From assembly GCF_003121405.1 (NCBI RefSeq), contig NZ_QBUY01000048.1, forward strand, positions 1-64,000: 64,000 nt of DNA, in the 5' to 3' direction. Numbering within the stretch: position 1 is the first letter of the stretch; each line of letters starts with the position of its first letter. Position numbers and translations under genes: made by a program. The notes under the pieces were generated by a model, which was given only the letters and a program-made list of their open reading frames with translations, ran no database searches and was not told the DNA's origin. Source of the DNA: Paraburkholderia sp. C35. GTDB lineage: Bacteria; Pseudomonadota; Gammaproteobacteria; Burkholderiales; Burkholderiaceae. Below, in pieces: positions 36,447 through 44,728 of the stretch.

Positions 36447-38045
36447 ATGACAAGGGTTAAATCGACTCCAATCGAAGTCAAATTGACTGCACCTGAGGTG
36501 CTCGACGCGCTGCTTCCGCTGGTCGAGGATCTGTCGCGCGACTTGCCGGAGCGCGAGCGCTATCGCCGTCTCCTGACGACGCTGCGTACGCTTTTTCCCG
36601 GCGATGCAGCGGCCCTGTTGCGTCTCGATGACGACACCCTCGTGCCGCTCGCCATTGATGGCCTGACGGGCGACACGCTGGGCCGCCGCTTCCGTGTGAG
36701 CGACCACCCGCGTTTCGCGGCGCTGCTGTCGAGCGAAGAGCCGACGCGCTTTCCCGCCGATTCCGATTTGCCCGACCCATACGATGGTCTCGTGCAGGGC
36801 GTGAGCGGCCATCTGGAAGTGCACGACTGCCTTGGTTGCCCGCTGCTGATCGGCGGCAGGCCGTGGGGTTTGCTGACACTCGATTCACTCGATCCGGCGC
36901 GTTTCGACAGCATCGACATGAACACGTTGCAGGCCTTTCTGAGCCTCGCAGCGGCGACGGTGAGCGTGGCCGAGCGCATCGATACGCTCGAGCGCAACAC
37001 GGAAGAAGAGCGGCAGCGCGCCGAGGCGTATCGGCAGGCGAGCGGGCAGGGCAGCCGTGAGCTGATCGGCAGCAGCCCCGCGCATCAGCAACTGGTGAAC
37101 GAAATCCGCGTGGTCGCGAATAGCGATCTGACCGTGCTCGTGACGGGTGAGACGGGTGTCGGCAAGGAACTGGTGGCGAATGCGATTCACGCGGGTTCGC
37201 CGCGCGTGCGCAAGCCGATGATCAGCCTGAACTGCGCGGCGCTGCCGGATACGCTGGTCGAAAGCGAACTGTTCGGCCATGTGCGCGGTGCGTTCTCGGG
37301 CGCCTCGTCGGACCGGCGCGGCAAGTTCGAACTCGCCGATGGCGGCACACTGTTTCTCGACGAAGTCGGCGAGTTGCCGCTTGGTGTGCAGGCCAAGCTG
37401 CTGCGCGTGCTGCAGAACGGGCAATTGCAGCGCATTGGCTCGGACAGCGAGCACAAGGTGGATGTGCGGCTCATCGCTGCGACCAATCGCGATCTTGCCG
37501 AGGAAGTGCGGGCGGGGCGTTTTCGGGCGGACCTGTATCACCGGTTGAGTGTGTATCCGCTGCGCGTGCCGCCGTTGCGCGAGCGTGGACGGGATGTGTT
37601 GCTGCTGGCGGGGTTTTTTCTCGAGGAGAATCGCGCGCGGCTTGGGTTGCTCAGTATTCGTCTGGGGCAGGATGCACAGACTGCGTTGCTCTCGTATCAC
37701 TGGCCGGGCAATGTGCGTGAGCTTGAGCATATGATTGGGCGCAGCGCTTTCAAGGCTTTGTCGAGGCATCGTGAGCGACCGCGGATTCTCACGCTGACGG
37801 CGGCGGATCTCGGTATCTCGGTGGGGAGCGGCAATGAGTTGCCTGTTGTGGTGTCGGGGGCGGTTTCTGCTGGGGCTGATGAAGCGGGTGCTGCCGATTT
37901 TCGTAGTGCTGTGACGGCTTATGAGCGCATGCTGGTGAACGATGCTCTGGAACGGAATAATCACAATTGGGCCGCCGTCGCGCGCACGCTTGGGATGGAT
38001 CGGGCGAATTTGAATCGGCTGGCGAAGAGGTTAGGGTTGAAGTGA
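36447..38045 (+). CDS. norR: NorR, sigma-54-dependent NO-responsive activator
   Basis: 532 residues. An N-terminal GAF-type sensor (about 1-180) is followed by an AAA+ domain with Walker A GETGVGKE and Walker B LFLDEVGELPL, then the C-terminal helix-turn-helix (NNHNWAAVARTLGMDRANLN). The sigma-54 contact loop reads GAFSGA at residue 281 instead of GAFTGA, a conservative change. Upstream in-frame codons back to 36357 are not family-like; ATG 36447 is used. It is divergent from hmp, its probable target. Confidence 0.93.
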   Translation: MTRVKSTPIEVKLTAPEVLDALLPLVEDLSRDLPERERYRRLLTTLRTLFPGDAAALLRLDDDTLVPLAIDGLTGDTLGRRFRVSDHPRFAALLSSEEPTRFPADSDLPDPYDGLVQGVSGHLEVHDCLGCPLLIGGRPWGLLTLDSLDPARFDSIDMNTLQAFLSLAAATVSVAERIDTLERNTEEERQRAEAYRQASGQGSRELIGSSPAHQQLVNEIRVVANSDLTVLVTGETGVGKELVANAIHAGSPRVRKPMISLNCAALPDTLVESELFGHVRGAFSGASSDRRGKFELADGGTLFLDEVGELPLGVQAKLLRVLQNGQLQRIGSDSEHKVDVRLIAATNRDLAEEVRAGRFRADLYHRLSVYPLRVPPLRERGRDVLLLAGFFLEENRARLGLLSIRLGQDAQTALLSYHWPGNVRELEHMIGRSAFKALSRHRERPRILTLTAADLGISVGSGNELPVVVSGAVSAGADEAGAADFRSAVTAYERMLVNDALERNNHNWAAVARTLGMDRANLNRLAKRLGLK

Positions 38046-38081
38046 GGGGTTTTTTTTGTTTGCGACGCTTTGGTTGTTGGT

Positions 38082-38190
38082 GGCATCCGCTTTTTGTTAG
38101 TGGTCTACTAGCGTTGCCCCTGTGCGGGGCGGCACCTACTTTTCTTTGCAGCGGCAAAGAAAAGTAGGCAAAAGAAAGCCGCTGAACACC
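38082..38190 (-). repeat. Structured repeat element, copy B
   Basis: Reverse-orientation copy of the element at 1-108. Hairpin arms are 38135-38149 and 38154-38168 (15 base pairs, loop AGCG). It begins GGCATCCGCTTTTTGTTAG in the direction of norR transcription, 36 bases past the norR stop codon. Confidence 0.85.
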
Positions 38191-38341
38191 GCCAATGCTA
38201 GTTTTTGCCTGCGGGCCCCCAACGGCCCCGTCCTGTTCGCGGCATCGATTCTCTCGATGCCCGCTGCCAGCGCTCTTTAAGGGCGCATCACCCGCTTCAC
38301 ACTCCCGCGTCTCAGCAAGCCTTACCAGTTCGGCCCAGGCC

Positions 38342-38475
38342 GCCCAGGTGGCAAACGGTGTGTTGGCCGTCGCGCCTTATACGCTCCACTCCGGACTGAA
38401 AAGCATGGGCGGTGTGTCTTGTAGGATCGCTCGCGTGCGAAGGACTACGCCCTACACACCGTTTGCCACCTGGGC
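38342..38475. repeat. Perfect 22-base inverted repeat inside the composite region
   Basis: Arms 38342-38363 and 38454-38475 are exact reverse complements, separated by 90 bases. The left arm begins GCCCAGGTGGCAAACGG. The flanks also show partial symmetry, so the whole 38082-38739 block is roughly palindromic around 38409. Confidence 0.8.
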
Positions 38476-38624
38476 TGCATATGCGAGTCGCTGCCGTTCG
38501 GGGCGCTACGGGTGATTGGAGTGGGGTAGGCGCTTATTCGAAGCGTGAGCAACGAGCATGAAGAAGGGAGATGCCGTGTGAGGGATAGGACCCGGTGGGG
38601 GCCCGCAGGCAATAACTAGCATTG

Positions 38625-38739
38625 GCGGTGTTAGCCCGCTTTCTTTTGCCTACTTTTCTTTGCGGCGGCAAAGAAAAGTAGGTGCCGCCCCGCACAGGGG
38701 CAACGCATGAAGAACCGATAACAAACCGCGGATGCCAAC
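38625..38739 (+). repeat. Structured repeat element, copy C
   Basis: Same orientation as copy A. Hairpin arms are 38649-38663 and 38668-38682 (15 base pairs, loop GGCG). It shares GCGGTGTTAGCCCGCTTTC and GTGCCGCCCCGCACAGGGGC with copy A. It lies about 20 bases past the 3' end of the minus-strand chromate transporter gene. Confidence 0.85.
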
Positions 38740-38759
38740 GACATACCAGGCCGACCACC

Positions 38760-39290
38760 CTACACATACGCCAACCCCACCATCCCCAAAACTGCACCGC
38801 CTCCCAGCAACCACAACGGATGAATCCGCGTCTTAAACGCGAGCACGGCGCACGCACCCGTGATCACCCATGCGAGCCAGGACGTATCCGACGACTGCGC
38901 AATCAACACCGCGCTCGCCGCGACGAGCCCCGCAGTCACGGGCACGAGACCCTTCTGCGCGACGCGCCGCCAGGGACGATCCTTGAAGCGGTTCCACGCA
39001 TGCATCGCGAGTATCGTCACGATAGACGACGGCCCGAACTTCGCCAGCGACGTCACCAGCATCCCCGCCCAACCGGCCACATGCCAGCCCACCAGCGTCA
39101 CGATCATCATGTTCGGTCCAGGCGCGGCCTGCGCGAGCGCGAACAGCGCACTGAACTCGCTGGCGGGCATCCAGTGATGCACTTCGACCACTTGCCGCTG
39201 CATTTCCGGCAGGATGGTATTGCCGCCGCCAAACGCCAGCAGCGATAGCTGGCTGAAGATCACAGCAAGCGCGATCAGCGTTTCCATCAT
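38760..39290 (-). CDS. chrA: Chromate transporter, second half of a two-gene CHR pair
   Basis: 176 residues and about five hydrophobic segments. FSQLSLLAFGGGNTILPEM and QAAPGPNMMIVTLVGW are the FGG and APGP hallmarks of the CHR superfamily. Its ATG overlaps the stop of the preceding gene as ATGA, so the two are translationally coupled. Short-chain CHR proteins work as pairs of opposite topology. Whether the substrate is chromate or sulfate is not settled by sequence. Confidence 0.88.
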   Translation of the reverse strand: MMETLIALAVIFSQLSLLAFGGGNTILPEMQRQVVEVHHWMPASEFSALFALAQAAPGPNMMIVTLVGWHVAGWAGMLVTSLAKFGPSSIVTILAMHAWNRFKDRPWRRVAQKGLVPVTAGLVAASAVLIAQSSDTSWLAWVITGACAVLAFKTRIHPLWLLGGGAVLGMVGLAYV

Positions 39291-39895
39291 TTCGACGCCT
39301 CTTTTTGTTGTTGCGCCAGGGCCGCCGCTTCGGCCTTCGCGACGCGCGACGCGATGAAGATACTGAGCGGCGTCAGCACGAGCATGGTCGGCAGCAGCGG
39401 GAAGCGCAGCACGGCTATTGCGATGAAGCCGAGCACGGTGATCACAGCGGCACGTGGATCGTGGCGTAACGGCATCAAAATCTTCACCGCCATCGCAACC
39501 AGCAAACCGGCCGCCGCTGCCGCCAGCCCGGCGAACAGATGCTTGATATGCGGATCGTTCTGCGTGTGCTCGTAGAGCACGCCGAGCGCGATCACGACCA
39601 GCGACGGCCCGGCGATCAGCCCGAGAATACCCGCCAGCGCGCCGCGCAAACCCCGAAACTTCATGCCGAGCGCTACCGACAGATTGATCACGTTGCCGCC
39701 CGGCAGGAACTGGCACAGACCAAGCAGATCGGTGAATTCCGCGGCCGTCAGCCAGCGGTGCCGGTCCACGATGGTGCGCCGCGCGAGCGGCAGCGCACCG
39801 CCGAACGAGGTCAGGCCCAGGCCCAGAAAGCCCATGAAGATTTCGCGCGTGGTCGGAGCGGGCACGTGCTCCGGCGCGTCGAGGTGCTGATCCAT
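39287..39895 (-). CDS. chrA: Chromate transporter, first half of a two-gene CHR pair
   Basis: 202 residues. FMGFLGLGLTSFGGALPLA and the LCQFLPGGNVINLSVALG motif mark the N-terminal CHR domain type. The C-terminus is charged (KAEAAALAQQQKEASK). It is the first gene of the pair and divergent from a LysR regulator that has a palindromic operator in the 99-base gap, so this regulator probably controls it. Confidence 0.88.
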   Translation of the reverse strand: MDQHLDAPEHVPAPTTREIFMGFLGLGLTSFGGALPLARRTIVDRHRWLTAAEFTDLLGLCQFLPGGNVINLSVALGMKFRGLRGALAGILGLIAGPSLVVIALGVLYEHTQNDPHIKHLFAGLAAAAAGLLVAMAVKILMPLRHDPRAAVITVLGFIAIAVLRFPLLPTMLVLTPLSIFIASRVAKAEAAALAQQQKEASK

Positions 39896-39972
39896 CGTTG
39901 TTCACCATCCAGTACAAGCGGTGAAGATTAGCGCTGTTTGCCGCCCGCGCAAAACGATTTCTCGGTCATTCT

Positions 39973-39993
39973 CTTGTGATCTAGAATCACAAG
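39973..39993. promoter_or_regulatory. Perfect palindromic operator between chrA and the LysR gene
   Basis: CTTGTGAT, five bases (CTAGA), then ATCACAAG. The centre fits the LysR T-N11-A rule (T at 39977, A at 39989). It ends one base before the LysR start codon at 39995 and covers its ribosome-binding region, so binding should repress the LysR gene. It resembles a CRP site, but the half-sites are seven bases apart rather than six. Confidence 0.6.
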
Positions 39994-39994
39994 G

Positions 39995-40924
39995 ATGAAC
40001 CGCAAGCTTCCTCCTTTTCCGGCGCTGCGCGCCTTCGAAGCCGCCGCCCGGCATAACAGCTTCACGGCCGCCGCCGACGAACTCCATGTGACGCACGGTG
40101 CAATCAGCCGTCAGGTGGCGGCGTTCGAGGCGTGGGTCGGCGTGCAGGTGTTTCATCGCAACGGCAAGCGCGTGCGGCTGACGGAAGATGGCCGGCGCTA
40201 TCTCGACAAGATACAGGCCGCGTTCGACAGCATTGCCGCCGCGACCGATCAGTTGCGCGATACCGGCGTCGTGCATGTGCTGCGCGTGAACGCGCTGCCC
40301 ACCTTCGCGATGAAGTGGCTGTTGCCGCGTCTGTCGCAATTCCAGCGCATGGCGCCGAACGTCGAACTCAGGCTCGCGACATCGAATGCGCCTGTCGAGA
40401 CGCTCGACACTTTCGACGTCGCCGTGCGGCGCGGCCCCGCGCATTGGCCCAATTGCGCGAGCGGGCAGTTCCTGGAGGAAAGCGAGATTCCCGTGTGCAG
40501 TCCCGCGCTGCTGCAACGCCTGCCTATCGATACCGCCGATGACCTCGCGCGCCATGTGCTGCTGTATTCGGATACGCGGCCGGACGCGTGGCATCACTGG
40601 CTACAGACGGCGGGCATCAAGGCGAAGTGCCGCAAGAAGCAGTCGTTCGACCACGTCTATATGGCATTGCAGGCGGCCGTCGATGGACTGGGCGTTGCGC
40701 TCGGCCCGATGCCGCTGCTCGAAGACGAACTGGTGTCGGGGCGGCTCGTGATGCCGCTGGAAGGGCCGCGCATCGCCGCGCGTGGTTACTGGTGGGTCGC
40801 GCGGCGCGAAGTCGCGAATGCGCCGCTGGTCGAGCAGTTCTGCCGCTGGCTCGAAGCACAGGCGAAGGAAACGCAGGAAGCGACCGCGCAAGAAAAAGCG
40901 CGTGGCAAAGCACGCGCTCGGTAG
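39995..40924 (+). CDS. LysR family regulator, GcvA-like
   Basis: 309 residues. MNRKLPPFPALRAFEAAARH and NSFTAAADELHVTHGAISRQ are the GcvA/AmpR-type start, and the effector domain includes LRVNALPTFAMKWLLPRL. The last 30 residues are Lys/Arg/Glu-rich and unlikely to be part of the fold. It is divergent from the chromate transporter pair, with the operator at 39973-39993 immediately upstream, so it probably regulates that pair and itself. Confidence 0.9.
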   Translation: MNRKLPPFPALRAFEAAARHNSFTAAADELHVTHGAISRQVAAFEAWVGVQVFHRNGKRVRLTEDGRRYLDKIQAAFDSIAAATDQLRDTGVVHVLRVNALPTFAMKWLLPRLSQFQRMAPNVELRLATSNAPVETLDTFDVAVRRGPAHWPNCASGQFLEESEIPVCSPALLQRLPIDTADDLARHVLLYSDTRPDAWHHWLQTAGIKAKCRKKQSFDHVYMALQAAVDGLGVALGPMPLLEDELVSGRLVMPLEGPRIAARGYWWVARREVANAPLVEQFCRWLEAQAKETQEATAQEKARGKARAR

Positions 40925-40998
40925 TACAGCCGCGGCCGTAGCGCGCATCACGGACGCAGCCTCTTCGGCCAGGTCCGCAATGCAATCGCGCTAGACGA

Positions 40999-41739
40999 TC
41001 ACAGATAGAACATCCGGTCTTCATCCGACTTCGGATGCTGTTCGGGTTCTTCGCGCTCTTCATAGAACGCCAGCACCGCTTCGAGCACCTGGTCGGGATC
41101 GTCGATGACCTGCATCAGGTTCATGTCGCCGGGATTGATGAGGCCCATCGGTACCAGCTGCGATTCGAACCAGCCGAGCAGGCCTTTCCAGAACTCCGCG
41201 CCGACCAGAATGATCGGCACATGACGCGACTTCTTGGTCTGGATCAGCGTGAGCACTTCGGCCAGTTCGTCGAGCGTGCCGAAGCCGCCCGGCATGACGA
41301 TCACGGCGTCCGAGTTCTTCACGAACGTAACCTTGCGCGTGAAGAAGTGGCGGAAGCGCAGCGAGATGTCCTGCCACTGGTTGCCCGACTGCTCGTGCGG
41401 CAACTCGATGTTCAGGCCGACGGAAGGCGCCTTGCCCGCATGTGCGCCCTTGTTGGCCGCTTCCATGATGCCGGGGCCGCCGCCGGAGATGACGGCAAAG
41501 CCCGCATCGGACAGTTTGCGCGCGATCTGCGTGGCGAGTTTGTAGTACGGCGAGGCCGGCTTCAGACGCGCCGAACCATAGATGCTCACGGCCGGGCGGA
41601 TCTCCGACAGGTACTCGGTCGCCTCGATAAACTCTGCCATAATCGTGAACATCTGCCACGATGCGCGGGCCTTCTTGGCTGTAGCGCGCTCTTGATCTGC
41701 GAGCGATCGCAGACTCGGAATCACTTTTCTCTTAGTCAT
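40999..41739 (-). CDS. LOG family protein (nucleotide 5'-monophosphate N-ribosidase)
   Basis: 246 residues. The Rossmann-like LOG fold is shown by SGGGPGIMEAANKGA and PGGFGTLDELAEVL, the paired motifs of this family. Members cleave cytokinin nucleotides or, in many bacteria, purine nucleotide monophosphates. The N-terminal 40 residues (KKARASWQMFTIMAEFIEA) are as in the proteobacterial group. Its start codon is only one base from that of polA on the other strand. Confidence 0.9.
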   Translation of the reverse strand: MTKRKVIPSLRSLADQERATAKKARASWQMFTIMAEFIEATEYLSEIRPAVSIYGSARLKPASPYYKLATQIARKLSDAGFAVISGGGPGIMEAANKGAHAGKAPSVGLNIELPHEQSGNQWQDISLRFRHFFTRKVTFVKNSDAVIVMPGGFGTLDELAEVLTLIQTKKSRHVPIILVGAEFWKGLLGWFESQLVPMGLINPGDMNLMQVIDDPDQVLEAVLAFYEEREEPEQHPKSDEDRMFYL

Positions 41740-41740
41740 A

Positions 41741-44482
41741 ATGCCTGAAGAACAGAACCTGGAAGGTAAGACCCTGCTATTGGTTGACGGTTCGAGTTAT
41801 CTGTACCGGGCCTACCATGCGATGCCTGATTTGCGCGGTCCCGATGGCGCACCCACAGGTGCACTGTACGGGATCATCAACATGCTGCGCCGTATGCGCA
41901 AGGAGGTTACGGCAGAGTATAGCGCGTGCGTGTTCGATGCCAAAGGCAAGACGTTTCGCGACGACTGGTATCCGGAGTACAAGGCCAACCGTCCGTCGAT
42001 GCCGACCGATCTCTCGCAGCAGATCGAACCGATCCACGTGGCCGTGCGCGCGCTCGGCTGGCCGCTGCTGATGATCGAAGGCGTCGAAGCCGACGACGTG
42101 ATCGGCACGCTGTCCAAGCGCGCCGAAGCGCGCGGCATGAACGTGATCGTATCCACTGGGGACAAGGATCTGGCGCAGCTCGTGACGGATCATGTCACCC
42201 TCATCAATACGATGACGAACGAGAAGCTCGATCGCGAAGGCGTGGTCGGCAAGTTCGGCGTGCCGCCCGAGCGCATCGTCGATTATCTGTCGCTGATCGG
42301 CGATACCGTCGACAACGTGCCCGGCGTCGAAAAGTGCGGACCGAAAACCGCGATCAAATGGCTCACGCAGTTTGAAACACTTGATGGCATCGTCGCACAC
42401 GCCGATGAAATCAAAGGTGCGGTAGGAGACAATCTGCGCCGCGCGCTCGATTTCCTGCCGATGGCGCGCAAGCTCGTCACCGTCGAAACCGATTGCGATC
42501 TGCCCGGACACGTTCTCTCGTTCGAAGAGACGTTGCCGACACGTCCCGAATCGCGCGAAGAACTGCGCGACGTGTTCACGCGCAGCGGCTTCAAGACGTG
42601 GCTGCGTGAAGTGGAAGTCGCCGATGCAGTGGAAGGCCCGGAAACGGATGTGCCGCCCGCGCCGACCATCGAAGGCGAGCGCGAATACGACACGGTGCAG
42701 ACGTGGGAACAGTTCGACGCGGGGTTCGACAAGATCAACGCTGCCGCCATCACGTCGTTCGATACGGAAACCACCTCGCTCGATCCGATGACGGCGCAGA
42801 TCGTCGGCATTTCTATTTCCGTCGAAGCGGGCAAGGCTGCGTATATTCCCGTCGCGCATCGCGGGCCGGACGCGCCCGTGCAACTGCCGCGCGACGAAGT
42901 ACTCGCGAAGCTCAAGCCGTGGCTCGAAAGCAAGGATAAAAAGAAGGTCGGCCAGCATCTGAAGTACGACGAACAGGTGCTCGCGAACTACGGCATCACG
43001 ATGGACGGCATCGAGCACGACACGCTGTTGCAGTCGTACGTGCTCGAATCGCATCGCACGCACGATATGGACAGCCTCGCGCTGCGTCATCTCGGCCTGA
43101 AGACGATCAAGTACGAAGACGTCGCGGGCAAGGGTGCATCGCAGATCGGTTTCGACGAAGTGGCGCTCGAACAGGCATCCGAATACGCTGCCGAAGACGC
43201 GGACATCACGTTGCGTCTGCATCAGGCGCTGTATCCGCAGGTTGCTGCCGAAGTGCCGCTCGATCACGTGTATCGCACCATCGAATTGCCGACGTCGCGC
43301 GTGCTGCGCAAGATCGAACGCAACGGCGTGCTGATCGATACGGAAAAGCTGCGCGTGCAGAGCAACGAGATTGCGACGCGCCTGGTCGAACTCGAAAAGG
43401 AAGCCTACGAACTGGCAGGCGGCGAATTCAATCTGGGTTCGCCGAAGCAGATCGGGCAGATCTTCTTCGAGAAGCTCGAACTGCCCGTCATCAAGAAGAC
43501 GCCGAGCGGCGCACCTTCCACTGACGAAGAGGTGCTGCAAAAGCTCGCCGAAGACTATCCGCTGCCGAAGACGATTCTCGAACATCGCGGGTTGTCGAAG
43601 CTCAAGTCGACCTACACCGACAAGCTGCCGCGCATGGTCAACGCCACTACCGGCCGCGTGCATACGAACTATGCGCAAGCTGTCGCGGTGACGGGGCGGC
43701 TTGCATCGAACGATCCGAATCTGCAGAACATTCCCGTGCGTACGGGCGAAGGCCGCCGCATTCGTGAGGCGTTCATCGCGCCGCCGGGCCACAAGCTGGT
43801 GTCGGCGGATTATTCGCAGATCGAACTGCGCATCATGGCGCATATCTCCGGCGATGAAGCATTGCTGCGCGCGTTCAAGCAGGGCGAAGACATTCACCGC
43901 GCCACGGCATCCGAAGTGTTCAGCGTGACGCCGCTCGAAGTGTCGAACGATCAGCGGCGCATTGCGAAGGTTATCAACTTCGGCCTGATCTACGGCATGA
44001 GTTCGTTCGGTCTTGCATCGAACCTCGGCATCACGCGCGATGCAGCCAAGCTCTATATCGACCGTTATTTCGCGCGTTATCCGGGCGTTGCCGCCTACAT
44101 GGAGAACACGCGTACGAGCGCGAAGATGAAGGGCTACGTCGAAACCGTGTTCGGCCGCCGTCTGTGGCTGCCCGAGATCAACGGCGGCAACGGTCCGCGC
44201 CGTCAGGCAGCCGAGCGTGCCGCCATCAACGCGCCGATGCAGGGCACGGCCGCCGATCTGATCAAGATGTCGATGATCGCGGTGCAGGACTGGATCGAGA
44301 CGTCGGGTATCCGTACGCGCATGATCATGCAGGTGCACGATGAACTGATTCTCGAAGTTCCCGACGACGAACTCTCCGATGTACGTAAGCGCCTGCCGGA
44401 ATTGATGTGCGGCGTTGCGCAACTGAAGGTGCCGCTCGTCGCCGAAGTGGGCGCGGGCACGAACTGGGAGGAAGCGCACTGA
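41741..44482 (+). CDS. polA: DNA polymerase I
   Basis: 913 residues. The N-terminal 5'-3' exonuclease opens with LLLVDGSSYLYRAYHAMPDL. The 3'-5' exonuclease is intact, with the DTET motif in SFDTETTSLD near residue 345. The polymerase domain shows SADYSQIELRIMAHISGDE and the final MQVHDELILEVPDDE. All three domains are complete, so proofreading is expected. The start is set by the LOG gene on the other strand one base away; its promoter must lie within that gene. Confidence 0.97.
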   Translation: MPEEQNLEGKTLLLVDGSSYLYRAYHAMPDLRGPDGAPTGALYGIINMLRRMRKEVTAEYSACVFDAKGKTFRDDWYPEYKANRPSMPTDLSQQIEPIHVAVRALGWPLLMIEGVEADDVIGTLSKRAEARGMNVIVSTGDKDLAQLVTDHVTLINTMTNEKLDREGVVGKFGVPPERIVDYLSLIGDTVDNVPGVEKCGPKTAIKWLTQFETLDGIVAHADEIKGAVGDNLRRALDFLPMARKLVTVETDCDLPGHVLSFEETLPTRPESREELRDVFTRSGFKTWLREVEVADAVEGPETDVPPAPTIEGEREYDTVQTWEQFDAGFDKINAAAITSFDTETTSLDPMTAQIVGISISVEAGKAAYIPVAHRGPDAPVQLPRDEVLAKLKPWLESKDKKKVGQHLKYDEQVLANYGITMDGIEHDTLLQSYVLESHRTHDMDSLALRHLGLKTIKYEDVAGKGASQIGFDEVALEQASEYAAEDADITLRLHQALYPQVAAEVPLDHVYRTIELPTSRVLRKIERNGVLIDTEKLRVQSNEIATRLVELEKEAYELAGGEFNLGSPKQIGQIFFEKLELPVIKKTPSGAPSTDEEVLQKLAEDYPLPKTILEHRGLSKLKSTYTDKLPRMVNATTGRVHTNYAQAVAVTGRLASNDPNLQNIPVRTGEGRRIREAFIAPPGHKLVSADYSQIELRIMAHISGDEALLRAFKQGEDIHRATASEVFSVTPLEVSNDQRRIAKVINFGLIYGMSSFGLASNLGITRDAAKLYIDRYFARYPGVAAYMENTRTSAKMKGYVETVFGRRLWLPEINGGNGPRRQAAERAAINAPMQGTAADLIKMSMIAVQDWIETSGIRTRMIMQVHDELILEVPDDELSDVRKRLPELMCGVAQLKVPLVAEVGAGTNWEEAH

Positions 44483-44728
44483 GCGCTGCGCAGGCGCCAC
44501 GGGCGGTCACGCTGACAGGCCAGTGAGGTTCATGCCACACTGGCACAGCATTGTTGCCTCCTCGGGTCAATGGGATAACGTCGCTCGCATGTCACGGTTC
44601 GGTTTTTAAGGACTTGTGGCGTATCCCGTTGCTCACCGACAATCGACAGAACGCGATTTAAAGCGGCGCATTCATACGACATGCGCCGCATCGACGCACA
44701 ACTTTATCGGTCAATACGGAGAGTTCTG

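Larger units (their letters stand above)
38046..38759. other. Gene-free composite inverted-repeat region
   Basis: 714 bases between norR and chrA that hold nested inverted repeats: two facing copies of the structured element (38082-38190 and 38625-38739) whose similarity extends inward to about 38224 and 38593, and an inner perfect 22-base inverted repeat (38342-38363 with 38454-38475). Short open frames inside lack any family resemblance. A T-run shortly after norR (38049-38058) has no clear hairpin. It could be a MITE-like insertion or a transcribed structured RNA. Confidence 0.65.

Noticed and set aside
39973..39993. CRP/FNR-type site
   Set aside because: The TGTGA and TCACA halves are seven bases apart, not six, and the site fits the LysR T-N11-A rule beside a LysR gene.
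41777..44500. Minus-strand open frame of about 900 codons opposite polA
   Set aside because: It is antisense to an intact DNA polymerase I, with His/Arg-rich composition and no ribosome site.
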